Origin: Zopfochytrium polystomum
Lineage: Eukaryota; Chytridiomycota; Chytridiomycetes; Chytridiales; Chytridiaceae
DNA length: 37,158 nt
Reading direction: 5' to 3'
Assembly: GCA_025765615.1 (NCBI GenBank)
Contig: JAIVFJ010000469.1
Coordinates: 1-37,158 of the forward strand
Of this stretch, positions 23,241-33,076 are shown piece by piece. Every line of letters starts with the position of its first letter. Positions within the stretch are counted from its first letter, which is position 1. The translations under genes and the position numbers were made by a program. The notes beneath the pieces are model-generated. The model was given only the letters and a program-made list of their open reading frames with translations. It did no database searches and was not told the DNA's origin.

Positions 23241-23986
23241 ATCGCGATAAGCGGCACCTTCCTCTTTGAGAGATGGCCAAAGCCCCCTGGGGAGTATAAA
23301 AAATACAGCTGTGGTGAGAAGGAAGCAGCATATTGGAACTTCATTGAATAAACTCCCCTGCACCCAAATCTTCTCCTATCCTTCCATTTCCCAGTATGCA
23401 GTCATCCTGCTACTCTGCTAGTGGGCTTGAATTCCCATTTCTCACACACGGCCGGACGAACTTCAACAGCGCAGGGTGGTAGTGAACTCGGGGGGCTGTG
23501 CAGATCTGGGGTTATAATTTGTCTTAAGTATTTCAAACTCGTGATTGATGTTGAGGGGATCGAGCAAGAGGCTCTTCATGATTGGATTGGTCAGCCTTCG
23601 GTCTGATCATCGAGGCAGGTTCCACGAGCAGCTACAAATACGGGCAATTCGAATAAACATCGAAGGTGGGCCCATCCGTACCCGCACACACACGCGCACA
23701 CAGGGGAGACCGAGAGAGTGAGATCGAGACAGAGATTGGGCCGCGAGCTGCTGCTGGCAAAGCGAAGAAAACGAGGGCCCCACTGTTTTTCACACGACTT
23801 TGCTTTGACACTGCCTGGCACTATTTAGCTTTATTTTTTTTCTTTTTTTTTCTTTACAGTCAGCAGCGCGCTATGCCGATGCGGGGGCCGCGCGGCGCAG
23901 TGGCGGCCCAGGTCACACAAAAAAAAAAAAGGGACTTCGCGGAGCCAACGCGCATGCACTTCCTCCTCCGATGACAGGCGGATATT

Positions 23987-24022
23987 GTGTCTCTCTGTCT
24001 CTCTGTCTCTCTGTCTCTGTCA

Positions 24023-24073
<51 letters not shown>

Positions 24074-24087
24074 TCGCTCTCTCTCTA
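23987..24087. repeat. CT / CTGTCTCT microsatellite
   Basis: CTCTGTCT units pass into pure CT (about 24028-24069), ending 80-100 bp upstream of the ATG at 24168. Confidence 0.9.
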
Positions 24088-24121
24088 CTATCGAGTCCAC
24101 ATTAAATCCAAACCTCGAACG

Positions 24122-24146
24122 AAAAAAAAAAAAAAAAAAAAAAAAA
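24122..24146. repeat. Poly-A run (25 A)
   Basis: An uninterrupted run of 25 A followed by A-rich sequence, ending about 20 nt before the start codon at 24168. Confidence 0.95.
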
Positions 24147-24167
24147 GAAAAAGAAAACGAAGAACCA

Positions 24168-25574
24168 ATGCCACCACCCACCTCTTCTTCCTCCTCCTCC
24201 TCCTCCTCGTCCACCTCTGCGTTGCCGTCGCCCTCATCGCCTCGCATCATCGACAGCCTCCTGCTGCACCGGCACTCCTCCCTCCCCGCCCTCCACACGT
24301 TTCCTCCAAGACGGTCACCACCGCCGCTGCTGCTGTCCCTTCACGAACGGGCGACTGAGTCGCCGCCCCCTTCGGCTTCGGCCCCACTGTCGTCCGCCTC
24401 CACCCTCGTCAACTTCAACCCCGCAGCCTCACCCCACACCGCTGCTGCTTGGTCGTGGACGGCCGCCCACTGGTCGCCGCCGACCCAGCACCACCCCCCC
24501 ACCTCGCACCTCTCCTACCGCCCGCCTTCCCCCGCAACCGCCGCCTCCGCCGCCGCCTCTTTCGCGTCTTCCCCATCCTCCTCCTCCTCCCGACGCCGAC
24601 CCCCGACGCCCACACTGCCGTCCCCGGCCTCCGCCTTCTTCCACCACCACCACAACCGCCGCGCCCCGGGGCCCACAATACCGGCACCAGCCGCAGCAGC
24701 AGCACCAGCTTCGCCGTTCGCGGACACGCACGCCGCGCTCGCGTCGGCGGCAGCGGCAGCGCGCGATCTGGACCTCGCTCGCGCGCTGCAGTGCTACCGG
24801 TGCGGCGTGCGCGTCGACGCGTGCCGGTGCGCGACGCGGAAACAACGACGACTACGCCGGCAGTCGTCGTACCCTGACGACGGCAACGACGCGGACGACG
24901 TCGAAGACGACGATGGGCGCGACCTGCAGTTTGCGCTGACGGACGCGCAGCTGCCGCCGCTAGATGCGCCGGCGGCGACGCACCTCGCCTTCTGGGCGGT
25001 CCTGTTCGACGCGCTGCCGTCTGCACCTTTTCAGTCGCCGCGGCGGTTCTCCGCAACGTCCCTCCTCATCCACTCCGAGTGCCAGCCCGCCTCCCACCAC
25101 CCACCACAACTACCACCCCTGCCCGACCTCCTGACCACGGCTGGGCCTGCCCTCTCCGCGTACTGGACGCGCCTGCGGGCCTCGCCGCCGCGCCTGACGG
25201 CGTTCGCCGCCCTGTGGAACCACTTGTGGAACGCGCGCGCGCTGGTCGCGATCGGCGACGACGCGCTGGCGGCGGTGTGCGCGGGGCGGTGGTACGAGGT
25301 GCCCGTTGTGGGGTCGGTGCTGCTGGCGCACGCGGCCGCCGTCGGGCTCGAGGACGACCTGCACGTGTGCGACGCGAAGCGCTGGCAGTGGTGCCACAGA
25401 TTCGACCAACAAGACGCAGCGCTGGCGCGGCTGCTGCGCGTGCTGCGCGCCGTGGACCGCGCCGTGCTGGACGGGCGGTCGCGCGCCGTCGCGTACACCC
25501 TGGTCGCGCCGGGGACCGCGGTGGAGAGGATGAGGGGCAAGGAGGTGTTTAAGGGCATTTTGAGGTTTCCGTGA
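24168..25574 (+). CDS. Hypothetical protein, single exon
   Basis: 468 aa. The first ATG after the poly-A run is at 24168; the longer frame to the left only reads CT repeat as Ser/Leu. Residues 1-200 are low-complexity (Ser, Pro, Ala and His runs). A compact Cys cluster follows at about 208-220 (CYRCGVRVDACRC, C-x2-C-x6-C-x-C), which could bind a metal, then a basic RKQRRLRRQ patch and an acidic Asp block. The last 220 residues look folded, with Trp- and Leu-rich segments such as HLAFWAVLFDAL, FAALWNHLWNARALV and RWQWCHRF. High third-position GC and a clean stop support coding. I do not recognise the family. It ends just before a GT microsatellite. Confidence 0.7.
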   Translation: MPPPTSSSSSSSSSSTSALPSPSSPRIIDSLLLHRHSSLPALHTFPPRRSPPPLLLSLHERATESPPPSASAPLSSASTLVNFNPAASPHTAAAWSWTAAHWSPPTQHHPPTSHLSYRPPSPATAASAAASFASSPSSSSSRRRPPTPTLPSPASAFFHHHHNRRAPGPTIPAPAAAAAPASPFADTHAALASAAAAARDLDLARALQCYRCGVRVDACRCATRKQRRLRRQSSYPDDGNDADDVEDDDGRDLQFALTDAQLPPLDAPAATHLAFWAVLFDALPSAPFQSPRRFSATSLLIHSECQPASHHPPQLPPLPDLLTTAGPALSAYWTRLRASPPRLTAFAALWNHLWNARALVAIGDDALAAVCAGRWYEVPVVGSVLLAHAAAVGLEDDLHVCDAKRWQWCHRFDQQDAALARLLRVLRAVDRAVLDGRSRAVAYTLVAPGTAVERMRGKEVFKGILRFP

Positions 25575-26522
25575 TGCCCCCGTTGTGTGTGTGTGTGTGT
25601 GCGTGTGTGTGCGTGTGTAGTAGTAGTACGTATGCGTGTGTGTGAGCGTGTGTGTGCGTGTGAGTGAGAGAGCGCGACTGTGCGCGACGGCTGCGTTTCT
25701 GATGCCCCCGCCCCCCCTCTCTTTTGCACTTCCCGCCAAACAACCCCTGTTTTCTTTGTCTTGTTTTGTTTTTGCCTCATCCTCACCTTTTGATGGTTTG
25801 TTTCCACACTGGATAAAAGGAAAAGAAAAAAAAATTAATAAATTGGGAAAAATGGAGAAAAAAAAAAATTGTGACGTGCAGCTTGCATGTTTCATTTCCC
25901 CCCCTTTACGTGTCAATAAATCATCCGATGATGGGTTGCAGGATAAGGGCAAGAGAGAGGAAGAGAGAGATCTCCTCCAAAGAAAACAGAAAGGAAAAGG
26001 GATGGCTTGATTCGAACCCATCCATCTATCTGCCTTTGGTGTTATATTATTACAATAACGAAATGGCAGAGCACTCCTTTCGTTTCGCTGCCCAAAACAA
26101 AAAATAATAAAAAATAATAAAAAATAAAGATAAAAAAATAACAGAATGCGGGTGGTTGCCCTAAATAATCGCTTTTAGTCGTCCCGCTTGCCATTCGACA
26201 AAAGCGAGCAGTTTGAGCAGTTAGGGGGGACAGCCGCTATCCCTTTTTTTTTGAAAACGGCGAAAACAACGCTCATTCGCGACAAGCTCCTGTGCAAAAA
26301 AAGTCGTTGAGGCTCACAGCGCATCCGCCCGGGAGGGCGGGGAAGGAAAAAAAAAAAAGTATTGGGGAGCGGGGGTTGAGTCAATACTATTTCTGGTTCT
26401 CTCTGTCTCTGTCCCTCTGTCAGGGTTCCCTTTTCCTCGCTCTCTCTCTCTCCCTCTCTCTCCCTCTCGGACCCGCTTTGTTGAGCCATCTAGAGAGCAG
26501 GTTCGATTCCATTCCATTCCGT
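25575..26522. other. Intergenic between convergent genes
   Basis: Contains the GT repeat, A-rich stretches (about 25820-25870 and AATAA-rich 26095-26145) and a CT block (about 26400-26470). No gene was accepted. The AATAAA-like strings near 25835 and 25915 could serve 3'-end formation of the hypothetical gene to the left. Confidence 0.5.
25584..25662. repeat. GT microsatellite
   Basis: GT/GCGT dinucleotide repeats in two blocks split by TAGTAGTAGTACGTA, starting 10 nt after the stop of the hypothetical gene. Confidence 0.9.
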
Positions 26523-28880
26523 TCACCCTTCCGCCGCTGCCGTCACATCCTCTGCCGATGGTATTTGCTGCTCATGTTCCTCCTCATCCGCCTCCTCCTC
26601 CTCGTCGCTGCAGCTCGTTCAGCCTTGCCGATCACACAGCCCCCAACGCCGTCAATCGTATTTTTGCGAAAGAAAGCGGTTATGATCAGCAACGGCAGCT
26701 ACAGTCGATCGCTCGGACCCCTCACTCGCTCTCTCTTCTCCATCGCGCGCTCAGTAAATCAAAACCACGTCCCTCACCCCCCACGGCCCCCACGGCCCCC
26801 ACCCCCCACCCCCACCCCACTTCATTATCGCCTTGCACAACAAAAAGACAAGGGCGTCGGAAAGCCACCAACAACCAAACAACTAAAGCTCACCTTCGAA
26901 GGTACCCCAGCTCCCGCGCGATCGCCTGCTCGCTCTCCCGCTCGGCGTCCGCGAGCGTCTGCCGCATCGCAGCGTTCTCCCGCTCCAGCCGCGCCCGCTC
27001 GGCCGTGAGGCTGAGGCGCTCGTCGCGTCGCCGCTCGCGCCGGCGCCGGCAGGACTGGCGGTTGCGCTCGCGGAGCAGCTCGCTTCGGGTCGGAAACGAC
27101 GAGTGCGACCCGCCGGCAGTGGCGGCGGCGGTGGTGGCAGCCGCAGTTGCTACGTCGTCGTCGGCGGAGGATATGGTGTCCGGCTCGTGTGGAGGAGGAC
27201 TGCTGGGTCGAGGCGGCGGCGGCGGCGGGCCGCCGAGCGTGTCCACTTTGGCGCGTCCATCCGTCGCTGAGACGACTGCCGCGTCGTCGTCGCACTGAGG
27301 GGCCGGCACACGCACAGGGGACAGCCATTGCCTGCCCGCACCCTCAGGGGCGTCTACCCAGTATTCGGAGCGACTCGGCGAAGCCCACGACTCGATCCGG
27401 CGGTTCTCTCGATCTCGACCGGACCGAAGCTCCCGTGTCGCCTGGGCCGCGAAAGCGGGATTACCACCTACTCAATCTCCGCCCACTCCACTCCCAGACG
27501 AAGCCAAGACAGTCGAACGGGGTCTGCGTGGCGCATTTCGAAATTGCCGCCGGCTCCTCCTTACCTGTTCATGTTCGTTCCAATCGCCGGCGAGCGCGTA
27601 CGCTGGTTCCGTATCTTGTTCGGAGCCCTCGGCGCCCCCGTTCGCGCTGAAAGGGAGTCGCGGCACAGCGTGGTCGTGCAGCAGTGAAACGAACGAATGC
27701 TGGACCTCGTCCTTGACGTCCTCCGACCTGAGTTCTGCGCTCGCGGCTGACGGCAGAGGCTCCTCCCACGGCCGACTCGGACCCGCCATCCGGCCGCTAT
27801 GTACAATAAAATCCTGGAAAATCAAGAGCGTCTGTGAGAAGTAAGCCCGGCACACCAACGAGGAGGAGCAATGTCGGAAAGGAAACGCGGTGCGCGTTCT
27901 GTGCAGTCGACCAGCCCATTCTGGAGCGGACTTCTATCACCGTCGCCCTCTGAAGAGCTCTCGTCTCTCAAAGGCGTTCCTATCATCAAGAGATGAAGCC
28001 CACTGCCGAGAAGCAATAGTCGTTTAATGGAGGCACGACCAACACCTGAACAAGCTGCGTCCCACTGACTCCACCAAAAACACCAGCTCGGCCGCCCTTA
28101 TCCCGCGACGGCGAGACTCGCAACAGCTTCCCGGGGGGGCGTCCGTCCGTCCACCTTCGTTTCGCATCGCGCAGACCCTCGTCGCCAAACTGGACCGTGT
28201 CACTTACCGGTTCCCGACGCCGCACGCCGCTGGCGGCGACGCGCCGGTCCCGCCGGCTGCCGCCCGCTCGATCTTCCCACGGCGCCGGTTGGGCCGGCAG
28301 CGTTGCGCGGGCGCTGCTCTGCGAGGACGAGGCGGTACCTTGCTGGGCGTGCTGTCGACGGCGGGACGGGGTGGCGGCGGCCGATCCGGATCTGCTGGTG
28401 CCGAAGGAGCCGTCTTGAGGGAAAGGAGGGATTAGTGAGCTCCTGCGATGGGAGGAGAAAGGAGGCGGGTTTTGGCGATCTCGTGGAACGGGATGCTGGA
28501 TTGGGAAATCACTAGTACAGGGCGCGCCCTTTTCATCTCTCTGGGAAGGGGTGCAAAAGGAAGCTGGGAGGACTTCACCCAGATCAAGCGCGAACGAGCG
28601 AAGAAGGGCAACCACCACGCCTACCACTCGCTTTGGCATGTCGATGCCAGCCGTTTGGAACAGCAAGGTAGGAGATCAATCGGGGTTTGGGCCTGAACTT
28701 TCAGGCGCGCGGCCGCAGTGAAGAGTTGGCAGGAGAGATTCTTCCTCCTGCCACGGTACAAACATCTTTCTGCGTTGGAGCGCGGAAAAGCAGGCAGGTA
28801 ATGTGGTAAGGAGTGGAACGCACTCATTGGGCGCCTGGGATGGCGTGGGATGGCGTGGGGGGGCGTGGTCACTTACCCAT
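26523..28880 (-). CDS. bZIP transcription factor
   Basis: Model: complement(join(26523..26607, 26894..27441, 27565..27813, 28208..28413, 28877..28880)), 363 aa. All phases agree. The bZIP exon (26894-27441) is the secure part. Its basic region is RNRQSCRRRRERRRDER, with the invariant Asn-x7-Arg spacing, followed by a zipper (LSLTAERARLERENAAM and on) with Leu/Met/Ala heptads. Before it lie a Pro run (GGPPPPPPRPSSPPP) and an Asp/Ser acidic segment. The 27565-27813 exon (SRPWEEPLPSAASAELRSED) has a strong GTAAGG donor and CCAG acceptor. The last exon adds an acidic DEEEEADEEEHEQQ tail. Exon 1 would be only ATG plus one base, joined to 28413 by a 463-nt intron; a start at 27789 is the conservative alternative. 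The protein should bind palindromic CRE- or AP-1-like DNA as a dimer in the nucleus. A Cys sits inside the basic region where most families have Ala or Ser. Confidence 0.78.
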
Positions 28881-30077
28881 CGCATTGGTGTTTACCACCT
28901 AGCCTAACAACCCCCCACACAGTTGTCTCGTTTTTTCCCCATTGGTCGCCCATCGCTGGTCAATAACCTCCACAGGGCAGGACCACTCTTTGCGTTCCTC
29001 TGGCGACTATTCTCCCACCGAATCGGTTTCGGCTTCGGTACGGCGACGCGCATCACGAATTCGCTAACCCCCTTGGTTCCTCCTGCAACCCTCTGAATTT
29101 GTCTCGGGACCGGACCGAGGTCGGTCGGAAGGCGCTGGATGAGTCAAAAATCGGTGTCACATCGCGCGCCCAGCTTGTTCCCTCACTGAATTCTTCCCAC
29201 GAACGTAGGGACAGCAATGCGACGGGCGTGCTCGGATCAACGCGTCCTCGGGCCCCGCCCTCTCGGTTCTTCCATGTGGTCGTAAACGATTCGAATTCGA
29301 TTTCCTTTATTTCTTCTGAAACACCGTCCACCTCTAGTACTATCTAGAACAGTCCTCTTCACTCTCAGGCTGCCACACTCGCTGCATCGCAGCGCGCAGG
29401 TCTCGGTAGATCGTGAGGATGGGGCACTGTGTGCGCACGAGCTTTTCTACGCGTGAGCGTCTGACAAGAGCAGGGCTCGGGGAAGTCCCTCATCTTGAGG
29501 ATCTCAACTAAACGCGACGATTCAGCAGCCGAAGGCAGACTTGCTCGGAAACCCTGCTGCGTGTTGGCGCGGCTCGCTCGATGCAATAGACGCAATATTA
29601 TCATCTGGCGACGCCTTAACCAGCTTGTTGGACGCGCCGATGGTTGCGGGCGGCAAACCAGAAAGGGTGTGCGGGATTTAGCCCGTTCAAAAACCGCCCC
29701 TCCCATGTGCCCGGGCCGACGCGACGGATAGGGGATCCATGGTCCTGTGTGTGGGGTGCAAAGTCATCTCACTTTGCGGCTGAGTGGTGGGGACAGGGTT
29801 GGTACAATGCAAGAGGCTGGAGCCAGGGCGTTCCCCGCCAAGTGGCGAGGAGGCTTCACGCGAGCATCGATTGGGGTCCGTTCAAGGCCCACGGCGGGAT
29901 TCTCGATTCGGCGAGATAGGGATCTGCGGGGGCATAGGAAAAGCCCAGGTCTGATGAGGTGGGTAGTGTAGAGAGACGGATACCTGCGGGCCGATGGCTC
30001 ATGCTTGCTTCGCCACCATGTCGTTGACCGAGGCAATGGTCGACACACGGACCAGGAGACGAAATGCTCGGCGTCAA

Positions 30078-30085
30078 TGACGTCA
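30078..30085. promoter_or_regulatory. Perfect CRE palindrome TGACGTCA
   Basis: An 8-bp palindrome matching the ATF/CREB-type bZIP binding site, 1.2 kb upstream of the bZIP gene start and about 480 bp downstream of the 7TM gene stop. The function is inferred. Confidence 0.4.
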
Positions 30086-30136
30086 TAACGTTGGATTCAT
30101 GGACTTTTTTGGCCCGCGAACCCGCCACTGACTGAC

Positions 30137-30143
30137 TGACTCA
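30137..30143. promoter_or_regulatory. AP-1/Gcn4-type site TGACTCA
   Basis: A perfect TGACTCA core at the end of a TGAC tandem (TGACTGACTGACTCA), 52 bp from the CRE palindrome. Confidence 0.35.
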
Positions 30144-30179
30144 CCGAGAGCATGAGAACGTTACGGCTCTTTCGCGGGG

Positions 30180-30214
<35 letters not shown>
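30180..30214. repeat. Poly-A run (35 A)
   Basis: A pure A run of 35 between GCGGGG and CACAAACAAC. No target-site duplication or retroelement body is visible beside it. Confidence 0.95.
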
Positions 30215-30215
<1 letters not shown>

Positions 30216-30558
30216 ACAAACAACGAACTCGGTGTAAAAAGGCTTTCGCGTCGTTTGCATTTTTTGTGGCACTTACAAAAGGGGAAAACGAGAACACTGC
30301 AATAAAGGTAAAACGAAACGATGCCTGAGGGCGGTAAATTCACAATGGAGCGAATGACTGCTCCAACAAAGACTTACCAACTCCACACTGCCCTCCATTG
30401 TCCCCCCACAGACTGATAAAAATCATATCCCAAAAGAAGGGGGGAAATAAGTAAGACTTTACCCGCGCGCGGGTTGCAAAAAAAAAAAAAGGTACGGTTG
30501 GTAGCGCGACACTTCATAGCAAAAGGTAGGGGGAGGTGGTGAGGGGTCCCACAGGGTA

Positions 30559-32527
30559 CTACTCGGCGGTTTCGAGCGCGTACCGCTTGTACTGCGCGAT
30601 GAGCACCGAAACAACGCCGGCCGCGATGCAAAAGCTTTTCAGCAGCCGTCGGAGGAAGTTGAGGGGACGAAAGAATCAGTCCGGGGGAAAAAAAAAGGAC
30701 AGGAAAGAAAGCAACTCACAACTGCAAAATGTTTCCTGCGACCCACACCGCGAACCCGGTAAAATCGTTCGGCAGCATCATCCCGGTGCCCTTCATGGCG
30801 ATCAGGCTGACGGTCGACAACGCGAGGCACACGATGATCCAGCCGATCAGGTTGCGCACGGCGCGCACGGCGCCGATGCGTATCTCGCGCTCGACGGACG
30901 CGAGCGGGTCCTGGGTTCGGTGCTGCTGCTGCTGCTGGTTCGGATAGCTCTGCGACGGGCGGTAGTGCTGCTGGGGTGGCGGATACGGGTTGAGCGGGGA
31001 CGGCACGGATGATGAGGAGGAGGAGGAGGTGAGGGAGGAGGGCAGGACGACGGGGGGCGGGGTTGTGGAGGGGAAGTAGATGGTTGAGGGGAGGGAGGAG
31101 GAGGCGAACGAGTCTGCGGAGCGGAGGTGCTGCGGGGTCGCTTGCGTGTCCATTTGCTGCTTGAAGTACGGGTTCACGTTGGCGGCGGCGGGGCGGTGGC
31201 TGACGGCGGACTCGGGGTGCATCTTGAGGAGGACCTGCAGCCCGCCGTTGACGGTGTACTTGCCGTCCGCCAGGGCCACGGCCACCGTCGAGGCTGGGAC
31301 GGGCGACAGCAGCGGGCCGTCGGACCCGCGGCGGGTCTCGCCGAATCCACCGGCGTCGCCGCCGCCACCGCCACCGCCAACGGTGGCCGCGGATCCCGTG
31401 GTGACCGACATCCGCCTGCGCAGGTGCTGGGGCTGCTCGGTCTCCCACTGCATCTCCGATCCGGCGTCGTCGTCGATCGCCCCCCACGCGTCGATCGCCG
31501 ACGCGCGCATCCTGCTTCTCGCGAGCAAGGTCGGGCCGAGGGTCGTTCTGAGCTCGAGCGAGAAGGCGCGGTAGGCGGCGCCGATGAAGATGATGAAGAC
31601 GACGCAAAAGGCGCTGCCGCTTGCACCGTCGAGCCAGCTGGCGACGTCGTGCTGCTGGCGGAGGGCGTCGAGGGCGGCGGGGTCGGATTCTTGGGAGAGG
31701 CGGTTCTCGAGGACGCCGAGCCAGATGAGGGCGGCGGCGTCGATGAGGGGCGGGATGGGGATGACGTAGAGGAGGCGCATGAAGGGGCCGAAGGAGTGGA
31801 CGTGGGCGAGGAGCGGGTGGATGAAAGCGAACATGAGGAGGCTGACGCTGAGGCCGACGAAGACGACGCCGATGCCCTGGAAGACTCTGGGTGAAAGATT
31901 GGGTCAGTGGGTTGTTGCCGCTGTCGTCCGAGGCCGAGGCAAGCCGCGCGTACTTACTCAAAGAGGAGGACGTTTTGGAGCCGCAAGAAGACGATTGAGA
32001 GGGTGTCCAAGACTGTGACAAGGACGCTTGTGACGACGGAGCTGCTCATGGAGACCGTCACCCGTCGCTGCCGTCTCGCGAGTGCCACGAGCAAGCCCAA
32101 CGCTCCGATGCCGATGCCGATGATCAACAAGTGGAGGACGATGATGACGTCCACTGGTGGAAGAAGTGGAATTGTTAGACGGGGATAGGCCGCCCCGAGG
32201 GAAGTACGCAAGGGAAAGGGCGCGAGCCAAAACGCACTGGATCTGGAGAAAGCGGTGCCTGCCCGGTCGGCATAGCAGGCCAGATCGTAGACGGCCTTGC
32301 ACTCTGCTGCTGCGGTCGCTCCTGCTGCTGCTGCTGCTGTTCAGTTCATTGCGGGTTGTTGTGGGGGGTGTGGGGAGTGAGTGTGTTAGAAGGCAATGGG
32401 GAGGGCGGCAGCAGCTCCCAGTGGTGGTGGGTAACCCACCACCACCCAAATCGTTCGTCAGTTCGCCGTCGATTCCCGTACCTGCCGTTCCCGCCGCCGC
32501 CGCCGCCGCCGACGCAGCCCTTTTCAT
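30559..32527 (-). CDS. Seven-transmembrane protein, receptor-like
   Basis: Model: complement(join(30559..30634, 30720..31886, 31958..32153, 32208..32336, 32482..32527)), 537 aa; all phases close. The introns are 84 to 145 nt plus two short ones (71 and 54 nt). The 54-nt intron is a multiple of three and could be retained. The N-terminus is Ala-rich, then has two Cys (ECKAVYDLACYADRAG) before helix 1. Predicted helices: 1 at 60-83, 2 at about 95-118, 3 at about 126-147, 4 at 156-183, 5 at 213-231, 6 at 471-490, 7 at 501-527. The last junction runs through helix 7 and joins it cleanly (GNILQ|FFCIAAG). About 240 mostly low-complexity residues separate helices 5 and 6. A short tail, QYKRYALETAE, ends the protein. 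A short outer N-terminus, seven helices and a large third inner loop resemble fungal G-protein-coupled receptors, but no family signature such as DRY is seen. It may be a PalH-like or unrelated 7TM protein. Confidence 0.75.
32421..32445. repeat. Perfect inverted repeat in an intron
   Basis: GTGGTGGTGGGT and its exact complement ACCCACCACCAC face each other with one base between them, inside intron 1 of the 7TM gene. The transcript could fold this into a hairpin. Confidence 0.8.
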
Positions 32528-33076
32528 CCGGGCCAGCCGCTTGCTTGGTTGGAGTTCTTTTCAGTTTTGTCTTTCGACTTGTCTTTCTGTTTCTTCTTCT
32601 TTTCCTTCTTCTTCTTTTTCTCAGTGTTATATTTTTCCGTTTTTGGTTGCAAGCTTTCCGCAACAAAAGGCGACAGACACCAATTCCAACTTTCCAAAAA
32701 AGGCAACTAACTTGACCCAAAAAAAAAAGACTTTGCAACGTGCAGACAGAAACGAGGTTCCGTCGCGGAAACGGCCAGAAGAGCCGAGCTGGGGCAGGAA
32801 ATGGGGGTACGTTCTTCGAATTGTGTCGAGCACAACTAACTACCTTGGCTCGCTGAGGGACGCCCCCGCCGTCGGCTTGGGTTCGCGTCGTTCAGGATTT
32901 TTGCCCACTGCAATATTTTCTTGGAGGGAGGGGAGGGCCAGATCTGCCGACTCCACAAACTGAAACACAGGTTGCATTTTTGGCTTATGCTTGGACCACG
33001 CTTATCGGTGTTGATCGTTGAAAAAGTAACGACGCCGATTCCACCCCACGACCAGTTACACCCCTCACAGGCGCCT
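32528..33076. other. Intergenic
   Basis: This holds the promoter side of the 7TM gene and the 3' end of the next minus-strand gene. It is T/C-rich on the plus strand (32560-32640). No gene was recognised. Confidence 0.5.

Larger units (their letters stand above)
23241..24167. other. Intergenic with CT tract and poly-A
   Basis: No gene was found. The right part holds the CT microsatellite and 25-A run that lie just upstream of the next gene's ATG, plus T runs near 23836-23855. Confidence 0.5.
28881..30558. other. Intergenic, upstream of bZIP gene
   Basis: No clear gene. A minus-strand stretch at 29053-29345 is open and has a protein-like composition behind a TTCTAG acceptor-like site, but the plus strand is open there too and no partner exon was found. 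The segment carries CRE and AP-1 sites and a 35-A run. Confidence 0.45.

Noticed and set aside
26001..26040. Minus-strand GGTTCGAATC resembling a tRNA T-loop
   Set aside because: The five bases on each side do not pair and no cloverleaf can be drawn.
26500..26510. GGTTCGATTCC, a tRNA B-box match
   Set aside because: The flanking bases do not form a T-stem, no A box or acceptor stem lies at the right distance, and the site sits in a CT-rich spacer.
30180..30214. 35-A run as a retrotransposon tail
   Set aside because: There is no reverse-transcriptase or SINE-like body and no target-site duplication; similar A runs are scattered throughout the spacers.
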